From: Austropuccinia psidii
Lineage: Eukaryota > Basidiomycota > Pucciniomycetes > Pucciniales > Sphaerophragmiaceae
Direction: 5' to 3'
Length of the DNA: 64,000 nucleotides
Assembly: GCA_023105745.1 (NCBI GenBank)
Contig: JALGQZ010000008.1
Coordinates: 44,203,618 to 44,267,617, forward strand
The notes beneath the pieces were generated by a model, which saw nothing but the letters and a program-made list of their open reading frames with translations, was not told where the DNA came from and did no database searches. This document shows, in pieces, positions 34,299 through 43,300 of this stretch. Position 1 is the first letter of the stretch; each line of letters begins with the position of its first letter. The position numbers and the translations under genes are program-made.

Positions 34299-35036
34299 TT
34301 AGAATGCTATTGAAGGCTCATCCTCATCGAATTGTGCAATGAGGTTAGCTGGCTTCTTCTCGGGATACTTTTTCCAACAGTATTCTTCCAGGTGGCTTTT
34401 CTTTTTACAGTAATTACAATACCTTTTATTTCTTTGGCTGTACAATGCGGTTGTGGCTTCACGACTGTCTTCATTTAATTTGAACTGTATGTGATCTTGC
34501 TCTAACTTCTTGAGTATGAAATCCAGACCTTGATTTTGAAAACCATGTGACATCACACGAACAAAAGAATCAAGTTCAGGTGGCAACTTGCTTAAAACCA
34601 TTATTATAAGCGCCGACTCTTCTAGTTTGAAACCTACAAGCCGCATTTTTCTTACAGCAGTTCGAATTTCTTGAACAAAATTAGGAGTTTGTGAGAATTT
34701 TACTTGACTGAAGTTGGTAAATGCCAAAGTTTGGCTGGATATATCATTCGACATGTATTTTTCTTTTAAAATCTTCCAGAGAATCTGTCCATCTCGTTTT
34801 TGGTTTGGATTGAGAATGCTGGAAACAAATGATAGATTATCTTCATTTAGATAGCGAATGATGAGATTGTATGCCTTTCGATTAAGGCTTTCTTGTATCT
34901 GTTGTGATTGCTGATCTGTGCCTAGGATAAGATCTAGTGCACCAATATTATCTAGCTCTGACTCCATCATTATAATCCAAGTGAAGTAGTTTTCAGAATT
35001 CAATAATAGACGATTGACTATGTTATTTGATGACAT
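34299..35036 (-). CDS. Copia-type Gag (UBN2) with zinc knuckle
   Basis: 245 residues, intact, starting at the ATG at 35,036. Residues ~5-40 (LLNSENYFTWIIMMESELD) and the body (RKAYNLIIRYL, ILWKILKEKY, FVQEIRTAVRKMRLVGFKLE, LSKLPPELDSFVRV) follow the Gag of Ty1/copia elements (DUF4219/UBN2 family). Near residues 209-222 a canonical CX2CX4HX4C knuckle (CNYCKKKSHLEEYC) would bind RNA. The product is expected to build the cytoplasmic particle and package the element's RNA. It is the only gene of the element; no Pol frame follows. An intact frame next to identical LTRs suggests selection for Gag in cis or simply youth. Confidence 0.9.
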   Translation of the reverse strand: MSSNNIVNRLLLNSENYFTWIIMMESELDNIGALDLILGTDQQSQQIQESLNRKAYNLIIRYLNEDNLSFVSSILNPNQKRDGQILWKILKEKYMSNDISSQTLAFTNFSQVKFSQTPNFVQEIRTAVRKMRLVGFKLEESALIIMVLSKLPPELDSFVRVMSHGFQNQGLDFILKKLEQDHIQFKLNEDSREATTALYSQRNKRYCNYCKKKSHLEEYCWKKYPEKKPANLIAQFDEDEPSIAF

Positions 35037-35040
35037 ATTA

Positions 35041-35290
35041 ACCAGTAGGATACTTTCCCCCGAATATGTGAATAATAGGTTGACCAGTAGGATTTACTCC
35101 CCTGCAATAAGAAAACCAGTAGGATTTGCTCCCCTGCAATACGACGACCAGTAGGATTTGCTCCCCTGCAATAAGACGACCAGTAGGTTTTTCTTCCCCT
35201 GAACTTTACGACGACCAGTAGGACTTTCCTCCCCTGTAATTTACGATGAATAATAATAAAATAACTATTTTCTGTGATTCAGCCAGTAGG
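35041..35290 (-). repeat. Leader minisatellite with seven CCTACTGG units
   Basis: On the + strand CCAGTAGG occurs at 35,042, 35,084, 35,116, 35,148, 35,180, 35,215 and 35,283. The core period is 32 bp (three consecutive steps of 32), with CTCCCCTG in most units. It fills the leader between the 5' LTR and the gag ATG, in the RNA as repeated CCTACTGG. A packaging or dimerisation role is possible but untested. Confidence 0.85.
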
Positions 35291-35376
35291 TTCTTCCTCT
35301 GGGTTCTAGCAGCTATTATAATAATTTTTTTTTTTCGGTTTGAAAATGACTTTAGTACTTTTAGTGAAAATTGGTT

Positions 35377-35406
35377 CCAATTGCTGAGCAATTGGTACTG
35401 ATAATG
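35377..35406 (-). other. Candidate primer-binding region
   Basis: Directly inside the 5' LTR the sense strand reads CATTATCAGTACCAATTGC. It runs into a 19-bp palindrome CCAATTGCTGAGCAATTGG (35,377-35,395). I could not assign a tRNA. Confidence 0.4.
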
Positions 35407-35672
35407 TGTTGAGTATACGATAGCTAAGCGACGACGACGACGATATTAGTGAATTATTCTCTTATATTTCATACTCTTAAATGACAACAAGCTACTGCCT
35501 CTTTAAATACTAAAGAGTACAGCGTTGATACAGAATAAATATACAGTACAATAAGGCAAGTAATAAATGTAGTATTCTTTTGTTCAATACAAAAGTACAA
35601 ATAATAAAAGTAGAAATAAATTGTAAAAGGAAAAAGGTGAAAAGCACCGTTCAACGGTGGAATACTCCAACA
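35407..35672 (-). repeat. Gag-only element 5' LTR
   Basis: 266 bp, identical by eye to 34,006-34,271. It is followed by the right-hand GTCAC duplication (35,673-35,677). Confidence 0.95.
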
Positions 35673-35830
35673 GTCACAGGATAGCAAATCTCAGTTTATA
35701 CCACAGGCTTTGGATTTAGCCTAATACTCTTTTCATGTATTACTTTACTATCACTTATTCATTACCTGTAAGGTGTGTTTGGGAAGTAGTCAATTGTTTC
35801 TGTCTCTTATCAAATTCCTCTTGTCTTATT
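35673..35830. repeat. Repeat family D, copy III (right part)
   Basis: It resumes with GTCACAGGATAGCAAATC and CCACAGGCTTTGGATTTAG, which matches CACAGGCTTTAGTTTAAAC near 2,062 in copy I. Confidence 0.5.
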
Positions 35831-36656
35831 TTGAATTAACTTTCTAGATTATTTTCAAAAATTTTGAGCTCAAACTTTTCTTTTTTGAAAAAAAAAGCAA
35901 TCCACATAACAAAGATTCTTGGACTATGTAAGCTACCAGAGCAACAAATTCATCAGTGAGAAAATGAGAGCTTCATATTTTGGCTTCTTTTTTTGAAATA
36001 CAGAAAGATTAAGTTTAAATATGGACCCTTTCAATAAAATTTGAAATAAATTTAGCTTAAATTTCCATTTTCTTTGTCTACCGCACATGTGTTACTTGAG
36101 AAAAGGCTAAACTTCCTTCACACACCATATATAAACGATTCAATTCCTATCAAATTATGGAAATTTGGGAAGCGTAATTTTTTTTTTAGTACTTGTGCAT
36201 GTAAGTTTAAATATGTTACTCTAATTTATAACACTATTTTTCCATCTCTCTCCCACTTTTATGAAGAAAATTCTAGCTTCTTTGATATTTTTCAATTCCA
36301 GTTACTCACAGGCTATCTCAAATTTAGAATAACTCACCACCACTTCAATATAAAAGTACCAACTTTCCTGATTCTTATTTCATTATCCTCAAATTATCTC
36401 CTAATATAATCTTCTTTATCAAGGGTATTATTGAAATCCCTCGATTTTTTTACTTCCCAATTTCGTTTTTTGGTTTTCTGATTTTGAAATTTAAGAGTTG
36501 AAGTCTTTTCATTTTCATATTATGCTATTTTATAAACATGTATTTTGATAATTATTTTTTTTCAATTTCATTAGCATCATAAAATTTCATATTGTGATAT
36601 AAGAAGCCATACATTGCTCATGGGTATGGAAAATATGTCCTCTCACTCAAATTCAT
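35831..36656. other. Unassigned AT-rich DNA
   Basis: Nothing recognised. The 111-codon frame at 36,074-36,409 has no domain and unremarkable composition. Confidence 0.4.
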
Positions 36657-37171
36657 ATGTGACCGCAATGGAATCTACTTGATGAAATTCTATGAAACAA
36701 ACATAAAGAATCAATGCCTTGTAATGGTTCATAATTGGAAAAGGTGCATGGATTCCTGAGTTAAATGACTTACATCAGAAAGAACTATGCCAAATCCTTA
36801 CTTGGGAACATTTCTAAACTTTTTCTCAAGCTACCAACCAAATTACCAGGGCTTTTTTCTCCTAAAAAATCCAATTCAACATTTTCAAGCTCTGAAAACA
36901 CTCAAAAATTGCACAAAAAACCCTATTTATGGCCTGAAAACTTGCAATAACACCTCGCTTATTCCCAAGCACATTTCCACTGGTAAAAATCGATCTGGAA
37001 CTTGATGTATATATGGCCAATTCTTTTAAATGGGTTTATTGGATGAAATTCTGGATCATTTGGCAGTCAGCCCCCAATCTGGGTAGCAATAATTAGTAAT
37101 TTGGGGAATTTTTTTTAATTCAAGCCAATATAGTGTGGCCTTTTGAAATAAGATAATTAATTCAACCAAAG
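36657..37171 (+). repeat. Possible 5' LTR of an orphan retrotransposon
   Basis: A stretch beginning TGTGACCGCAATGG ends near TTCAACCAAAG, just before a textbook primer-binding site. No second LTR copy was found in the window, so the left edge is a guess based on the TGTGAC start. Confidence 0.3.
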
Positions 37172-37182
37172 TGGTATCAAAG
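37172..37182 (+). other. Initiator-tRNA-Met-type primer-binding site
   Basis: TGGTATCAAAG is one base away from the widespread TGGTATCAGAG site used by Ty1/copia and many Ty3/gypsy elements. An open gag-like frame starts 18 bp downstream. Confidence 0.55.
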
Positions 37183-37199
37183 TTCTGTTTACCAAACCT

Positions 37200-37500
37200 A
37201 TGTCCCTTTTCCAAGCACATGTAGAAGGCACTCTTGATCCATGGCCAACAATGGCCCCTCCTAATGGATTTTATGGCACTATGGAGCCATCAAGAGCCTT
37301 AACAACATTGCTTTGTAAATTTTGTATGTTTTCCAAATTCTCAATATCTAAATCCTATTTGGAACATATTAATAATTATTAATTCACAAATCAACAACTA
37401 CCAACCTCAAAAATGGATGTTCTCAGGGCTGAAATACAAGCAGAAGAGGATGCAATCAATCCCAACTTATTTGGAAACCACCTTCACTCAGTTTTAATAG
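37200..37500 (+). pseudogene. N-terminal Gag-like relic after the PBS
   Basis: The frame from 37,200 (MSLFQAHVEGTLDPWPTMAP, then SRALTTLLCKF) stops at 37,382 and is followed in another frame by SKMDVLRAEIQAEEDAINPN. The position directly after a primer-binding site and the texture suggest the start of a retrotransposon gag. The rest of the element is absent. Confidence 0.35.
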
Positions 37501-40295
37501 ATATTAATTGTTATTTATAATCTTCTTAAAGCCATAGCTCACATATTTTATCTTTTCTCTTTTGTCTATATTAATATTATAAGAAGTTTGACTTACTGAA
37601 ATTAGATTTCTTTTTTTGGTTTTTTTCTATACCTGGTATGGAATAAATAATTCATTTTTGAACTAATTTAATTTGAAACAATGAAAAAAAGATCCATTTA
37701 GAGCCTTTAATCATGATTTATATATTTTCAAAAATGAAATATTTCTTCATTTTAAAAGATTTATTGATGTTGTTTATTTTTAGTTTTTTTCACTAAAAAA
37801 TATTTTACTTTGAGCGTTTTTTGTCTTGATTATTTAATTTTTTGGATCTCATTATTTTGAGAAAGCTATATTTTAAGCCAAACAAAGATCTGCATTAGTT
37901 TACTAATTATATTATCACTTATAAGGAAGGGAGCTTTCATTCAAACATACCATTTTTAAAAGTGATTTCAAGGAAAAAAGAGGGATACACATTTTTCAAT
38001 ATTTTATCCTTGTATAATTTAGGAAGTCTGAAATATTGATAGATATTTAACTGTTTAAGCCGGAATTGAAAAGGGGTTCAGTCAGCTCTTAGCCTCCCGT
38101 ATCGCTCCTTAGACTTGAAGAAAAACACCAAGAGCTGGATAGTTATTTCATTCCTCATGAATAAAAATTCAACTTTTGAGCCAAGATACTTCCATAATTC
38201 TTATATTAATGAAAGCCATTACCTCAGAGTATAAAGTGGAAAAATGTATACTCAATTAATATTCAGCTATAATATACCTTTCCCATACTTTCAAGTTGAG
38301 TTGAAGATTTGATAAAAGAACAAGTGCATTTTCTGTCCTGAGCTCAAAACATAAAAGTAAATAACCAATCATAATATTTACAATAATTTTTTTAATATTA
38401 ATTAAAACATAAGGGTATTTCTTTGTATAATATGATATTTTAAGAAATATTCCATTTCTTTATAATAATAATATAAACTCCAAAACTCTATATAGGATAT
38501 ACTCAAGGAAATGGAACAAATCCTTTCAGAAAAAGTCTCTGTTAATTATTTCTTCAAATATCTTAATTAATTTCCAATAGAAAACACTAAAACAGGAGTT
38601 TTGAAAGGATGGAATCCTCAAATCAGACAAAATTGATTTCCTAGTATTACTTTTGGCTTGTCCCAGTATAGAAGTTGATTAGAGAATAGCTGCGGGAAAA
38701 AAATATTTTATCTATCTTTTTTGAAGGTTATCAAAATCATGGATTAGAGAGCTTTCAAACCTATAAATAATCTGTGTCATTTCTTTATAACTAATAATTA
38801 AAGTAAATTACTCTGAATAGAAGAGAAATTCAGGAAGAATATACCTTATTTTACTCCTTAACTTTACTTTTAATGACTAATGCAAGAATCAAAGTTCGTA
38901 TTAAGAAGTCATATGAGATTATTAAGGGTATCTTTAATCAGAAAATACAATAATTTGACCTTAATATATATATTTTTTCAATTTCTAATAGTTAAAAATC
39001 TTCTTGTTATTGAAAAGATTGGGAGGTTTTTAATAAACATGAAGGGATTGGTGTGAAAAAAACCCTTAAAAATCCTTTGAAACATAAAAATCAGATTTAG
39101 ATCATTGATATTTGTCTTAAACTCTTGGTGAAACAATCCTATTTCCAATCTTTTATTATGTTAAAACTATATAAATTTAACTCACAGAACCTTGTGGATG
39201 TTCTGGTACAAATTGAAATAATTTGGGTCTTTTTTTGAATAATATAGGACAATAGTCAATTACTTTGGTGAGTCACAAAGTTAATTTTACTCTCCAATAT
39301 TCTCTTTTCCAATTCACTACGATGAATCTTGGAAGATGTTATGAAGCTCAAATTCTGAATGAAATAATAGTAATTTTAATTTTTCCATATTCAACGTAGA
39401 TTTTATTTATAGGAAACACTGAAAACAAATGGTTTAATAAAAATGGAAATAACTCTCGAGTTTGAAACAAAATATCATTATTAACACAAAATAATTATGT
39501 ATAAAACTGAATTAATTCTTATTTTCAAAACCTGTTTAATTTTCAAAAATCTAGATATAGCTCATTAACACACTTTATTTACATAAAATCTCTTCTTTGA
39601 ATTTTGAATGCAATTTTTGTATTAATTCTTACTTTGTTGACAGAAACTTTAATTATTAAGCTGTATATCAGTCAGTATGAGAACAGTTTTCAGTATAAAG
39701 ATTTTATGTATTTCTATACACCATTAATTTTAAAAAGATGGTTTTTTGTTATTAATTTTGGAGTCATTGTTATTCTAAGAAGAATTCTTCCTTCTCAATT
39801 TGTTATACAAAAAAACAAAAAACACTTCAAACTTAGCTCAATCATAGAAATTATTTAAAAAAAAGTTTTTTTTGACAATGAAAAGAAGACATTATCATCT
39901 TTCTCTTGAGAAAAAAATTTGTTGGAATAATTTTTCCGTTTTTCTTTTTCACATGAGTAATATTTTACAATTGGTTTTCATTTTTTTAAGGAATAAATTA
40001 TCCTCAAAAGAAACTGGAAATAAAAAAAGTACAAAAAATGAGGTCTTATAAAAAAATGGTCACATCTAAAATATTATTATCATTCCCATTTAGCTTCTCT
40101 GTTCTTACCATTACCCCACTCAAAGCATATTTTAGAACAGGGAAAGTGATTCCTTATTAATTGAGCTTTTCTATAATCACCATAGCTTTTGGGGTTTTTT
40201 CATGAATTTCACAAGTGTAATATTTTACTCCTTTTATATTCTTTCTTATAATAAATTCTGATAGATAAAACTTCTTGAATCCATTGATAATACTT
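37501..40295. other. Unassigned AT-rich DNA
   Basis: No gene recognised. Near 38,300-38,360 the phrase GAAGATTTGATAAAAGAACAAGTGC through CTGTCCTGAG resembles the LTR-like start at 26,075-26,105. The 84-codon frame at 39,604-39,858 is hydrophobic, as chance frames in AT-rich DNA tend to be. The stretch continues on the far side of element B at 59,060. Confidence 0.4.
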
Positions 40296-40300
40296 ATGAT
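40296..40300. repeat. Target-site duplication ATGAT of element B (left)
   Basis: ATGAT is repeated directly after the right LTR at 59,060-59,064. Confidence 0.9.
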
Positions 40301-40955
40301 TGTCACAGGGGCTCTTCTAAATGAAGAGGGCCTGGCACTCAGTGAACAGACTTACTTATGGAGGGCTCAGAAGAAATACTCAAATGATAAGAGTAATGAA
40401 ATAAGATAATAATTTCCTAGTCATATAATAATAAGAGTTAAAAGATATGAGAGGAAAACAAAAACAATAATAAGGAGCCAACCACAAATAATCCTGTACC
40501 ACTGTTTCAACCTGTTCAGAAAAGAGAAAAGGATTAATAAAGGATATGGCCACCAGGACTCTACTGAACAGGTGAGGGAAGGCAAAGACTAACTTAATAA
40601 ATAATAAAATAATATTTCTTAAATGAGAAATGAAATAATATTAAATAATAAATCCAATATTTTAATTAACTGGGGGAAAAACCCCCAGGCAGATGAAGAG
40701 AGGCTGGTATATGTGAGAAATACCAGCCTTGGAGTTTGAGGGTTGAGATACTGGCCTGTATGCTGGAAGAAGTTGGATGTGGGATTGAATCCTGTATTGG
40801 TGAATCCAATACAGGTTATACAGTCAATACAGGTATTTGCGCCTGTATTGATGAAAGGCCTGTATTTGGTGAATCCTGTATTTGGGTCTTGCCTATATGA
40901 AACTGTATTGAGGTCTGAAAACTGTATTTGGAGAATGTTGAATGAAACCCCCTTG
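40301..40955 (-). repeat. Element B 3' LTR, left part
   Basis: It starts TGTCACAGGGGCTCTTCTAA. It contains the self-primer complement TATTTTAATTAACT (40,658-40,671, + strand), the hairpin CTGGGGGAAAAACCCCCAG (40,670-40,688) and several CTGTATT/AATACAG repeats. It is broken at 40,955 by element A. Confidence 0.92.
40951..40955. repeat. Target-site duplication CCTTG of element A (left)
   Basis: CCTTG is repeated at 50,548-50,552. The undisturbed site CCCCCTTGCTGATTGGG survives in B's other LTR near 58,929-58,945. Confidence 0.95.
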
Positions 40956-41326
40956 TGTCACAGGGGCTCTTGGACAGAAATACAAGAGTGGCCTGGCACT
41001 CAGCAATCAGGGAACTCACTTGGAAGACTCCAAAAGGATAAAGAATAAAAATACTAAGAATGAATTCCTCTAAAAGATATGCAGGTACAAGATGAGATGC
41101 AAAAGAGGAAAGGGAAGCCAAATGGCCAAAGAGCCAACCAAGTAAGTCCTTAATCACTGTTTCAACCTGCCAAAAATGAATAATGGAATTAGTAAGGATA
41201 TGACCACCAAATATCCATTGACAGGCGAAGAAAGAGAAAAGAGAAAGGTGCTAAATGACTGACTTAATAATATCAGTATTTGCTTAACTAAAGTGAAAAG
41301 AAAATAGAGATAAAATAAAATCAAAA

Positions 41327-41356
41327 TATATTAATTAACTGGGGAAAACCCCCCAG
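41327..41356 (-). promoter_or_regulatory. Self-primer sequence and hairpin, A 3' LTR
   Basis: + strand TATATTAATTAACT (41,327-41,340) overlaps the stem CTGGGGAAAACCCCCCAG (41,339-41,356). Sense RNA therefore reads hairpin, then AGTTAATTAATATA, the exact complement of the site beside the 5' LTR at 49,027-49,040. Confidence 0.75.
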
Positions 41357-42079
41357 GGTGGAAAGGGTAGCCGGTATATGTGAAAAGTTGGGAGCTTGAG
41401 TTCTTCAGGCTGAAAACTGGTCTGTATTGATCCTTGAGGCTGTATTGATTGTTTTGGGAATTGATACAGCTGGCTAATATTGAAATTGAATTGGGTTGAA
41501 TGAATTTCCCATGATTGAAAATGAAATACAGGTCTTGATGGATCCAGACTGTATTGAAATGAATATGGTTGCCAAGATGGAATGAGTGGAGCTTTGACAC
41601 TTGACAACTTCTTTTTGGCACTGCCTCTTGAATACACTTGAGAATGAATTGAAAGTATTCCCTTGGAATGAATACTTGGAGTGAGAATAACCAATGACTG
41701 CTTGATGGCGTCATTGGTCTTTGATGCTGAAACACTTGCTCTTGAGCCTTGATGATTCCTCTGAATGATTGGGTGCCTTGATGACGTGATGAGATGTTGG
41801 AATGTTGAAATGAACATTTGATATTGCCACCATTGAATTGCTGTTGAAAAATGATGCACAATGATATATAACATCATTTATGGCATATTGGTTGATTGGC
41901 AAGAAGATTACGTCCAAAGGTCTTGAGATGGAAAGGCAGAGGGAAAAGGATGGATGTAATGACTTCAGAGCTTGGAATGGTGTTTCTGGGCCTTTTGGGG
42001 TTTTTGGCCATTTTTGGGTCCTGAGCCAAAAACTGTCCCAAAAGGCGGGAAAGTGTCTTTTGGACACTTTGCGTCAAAG

Positions 42080-42214
42080 TGCGCAAAAATGCGCAAAATG
42101 CGCAAAAGTGCGCAAATGCGCAAAGTGCGCAAAAATGCGCAAAATGCGCAAAAGTGCGCAAAGTGCGCAAATGCGCAAAAGTGCGCAAAATGCGCAAAAA
42201 TGCGCAAATGCGCA
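42080..42214. repeat. TGCGCA array, 15 units
   Basis: Fifteen TGCGCA palindromes are separated by A-rich spacers (AA, AAA, AAG, AAAG). It lies in the upstream (U3-like) part of the LTR. The other LTR has 11 units (50,166-50,266). The array keeps several frames open on both strands. Confidence 0.92.
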
Positions 42215-42495
42215 TTATGAGCCCAAATGGCCAAAAACAGCCATTTGGGCCATTTCCCCTGGTTTTGAGGGAAATGACCAGAAATACCCATTTGGGCATA
42301 AATTGCCGCTATGGGTTCTGGATTGAGGTGAAGGGCCATGGAGGCCCCAAAACACAAATGGCCATAAATGGGCCATAAGATAATGACGTGGCCATATTGG
42401 CCACTGGTGATGGATATGGCCAATTGGCCATAAAAGAACCGTGGCTTGATATGCCATATGGGGATCCAAGGAGGTGAATTGCCATGGTTGTGACA

Positions 42496-42509
42496 GTACC
42501 CCCCACCTT
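42496..42509 (-). other. Polypurine tract of element A
   Basis: Sense AAGGTGGGGGGTAC lies directly before the 3' LTR. B has CAAGAGGGGGATAA in the same place (50,676-50,689). Confidence 0.8.
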
Positions 42510-42915
42510 GAAATGGTGAGCTCCTGAGCACCAATACAAGGTGAAGCCTGTTGAGGCTATTGGAAAGATTTTGAGAGAGTGATTCAAGAGGATTGATTAA
42601 GATAAAAATTTGAAGACTGATATTAAAAATTGACATTTGACGCAGGACTTGCTTGATCTTCTTTTGACATTGGCTTCATGATTGGAATTGAATTTTAAAA
42701 TGAATGAAAATTTTTGACGTGATAATTGACGTGATAAAAGAAAATTTAAAATGAAAATAGAATAATAATAAAGAATGAAAATTAAATTAAGAAAAGAAAA
42801 GGAAAAAGAAAAAGAGAAATGAATTGAATCTTGAGGAGGTTCCAATCTTCATCACGGAGGTTGATAACTGATTTTGAAATTGGCCAAGGACCTGGAAAGA
42901 TAAATTTGATGCCAG

Positions 42916-43297
42916 GTGCTCACAAAGTGGCCAAGGTGATGTTTTGACAAGATTGTAGACCCCTCAGGGAAGTGCACACCAGGAGAGGAACTTACTTTTG
43001 GTAATTACCACTCCCGCCAGTGCCATAAAAATAAAACAAAATGTTGAAGGAATGAGTTTGAATTTGGAATCTTGGAAATGAATTGGAAAGTGAATGGCCC
43101 ATTGTCCCAAGTGAAAATGGCCATAAGATTGGAAATGAAGTTGAAAGCCCTGCCAGGGATCTGTGTCCAAAATTGCAAAGTGCTCACAGAGTGGCCAAGG
43201 TGATGCTTACAACAAAACAGAGTAGAATACCCCTAAAGGTGCATACCAGGAGTGGGACTTACGTTTGGTAATTCCTCTCCCCACCAAGCACCATAAT
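42916..43297 (-). repeat. Paired direct repeats in the A 3' untranslated region
   Basis: Two ~115-bp copies (42,916-43,030 and 43,180-43,297) share CTCACA-AGTGGCCAAGGTGATG, a CCAGGAG-G-ACTTAC phrase and CGCC/CACC-AG-GCCATAA-type ends. The second ends at the pol stop codon. Each contains a sense GTAAGT. B has the same pair at 52,069-52,180 and 52,359-52,479. Confidence 0.7.
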
Positions 43298-43300
43298 GAA

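Larger units (their letters stand above)
34006..35672 (-). mobile_element. Gag-only LTR retrotransposon (TR-GAG type)
   Basis: A complete 1,667-bp element. Its LTRs (34,006-34,271 and 35,407-35,672) are 266 bp each and identical as far as I can read, with ends TGTTG/CAACA and a 5-bp GTCAC duplication. The 1,135-bp interior holds a 370-bp leader with a tandem repeat, one open gag gene and a purine tract, with only 27 nt between the gag stop and the 3' LTR. There is no protease, integrase or reverse transcriptase. The Gag is of the Ty1/copia UBN2 type, so movement must depend on a Copia element elsewhere. The identical LTRs imply a very recent insertion. Confidence 0.92.
40956..42495 (-). repeat. 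Element A 3' LTR
   Basis: 1,540 bp. Sense order: TGTCACAACCATGG, a TGGCCA-rich stretch, a 15-unit TGCGCA array (42,080-42,214), the GGTGCAT-like region, the hairpin, the self-primer sequence and the CCCCTGTGACA end. Long frames here (41,331-41,877 and 41,874-42,636) recur identically in the other LTR and are not genes. Confidence 0.95.

Noticed and set aside
35041..35290. Regular repeats considered as a CRISPR array
   Set aside because: Units are contiguous and similar over their full length with no unique spacers; the context is the leader of a eukaryotic retroelement.
38060..38130. Slightly GC-richer phrase (CAGCTCTTAGCCTCCCGTATCG) considered as an RNA gene
   Set aside because: No cloverleaf or snRNA features could be built by eye; left unassigned.
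41331..42636. Several frames of 140-223 codons on both strands in the A LTR
   Set aside because: The same frames recur in the other LTR, run through the TGCGCA array in several frames at once, and have low-complexity peptides. They come from the repeats, not genes.
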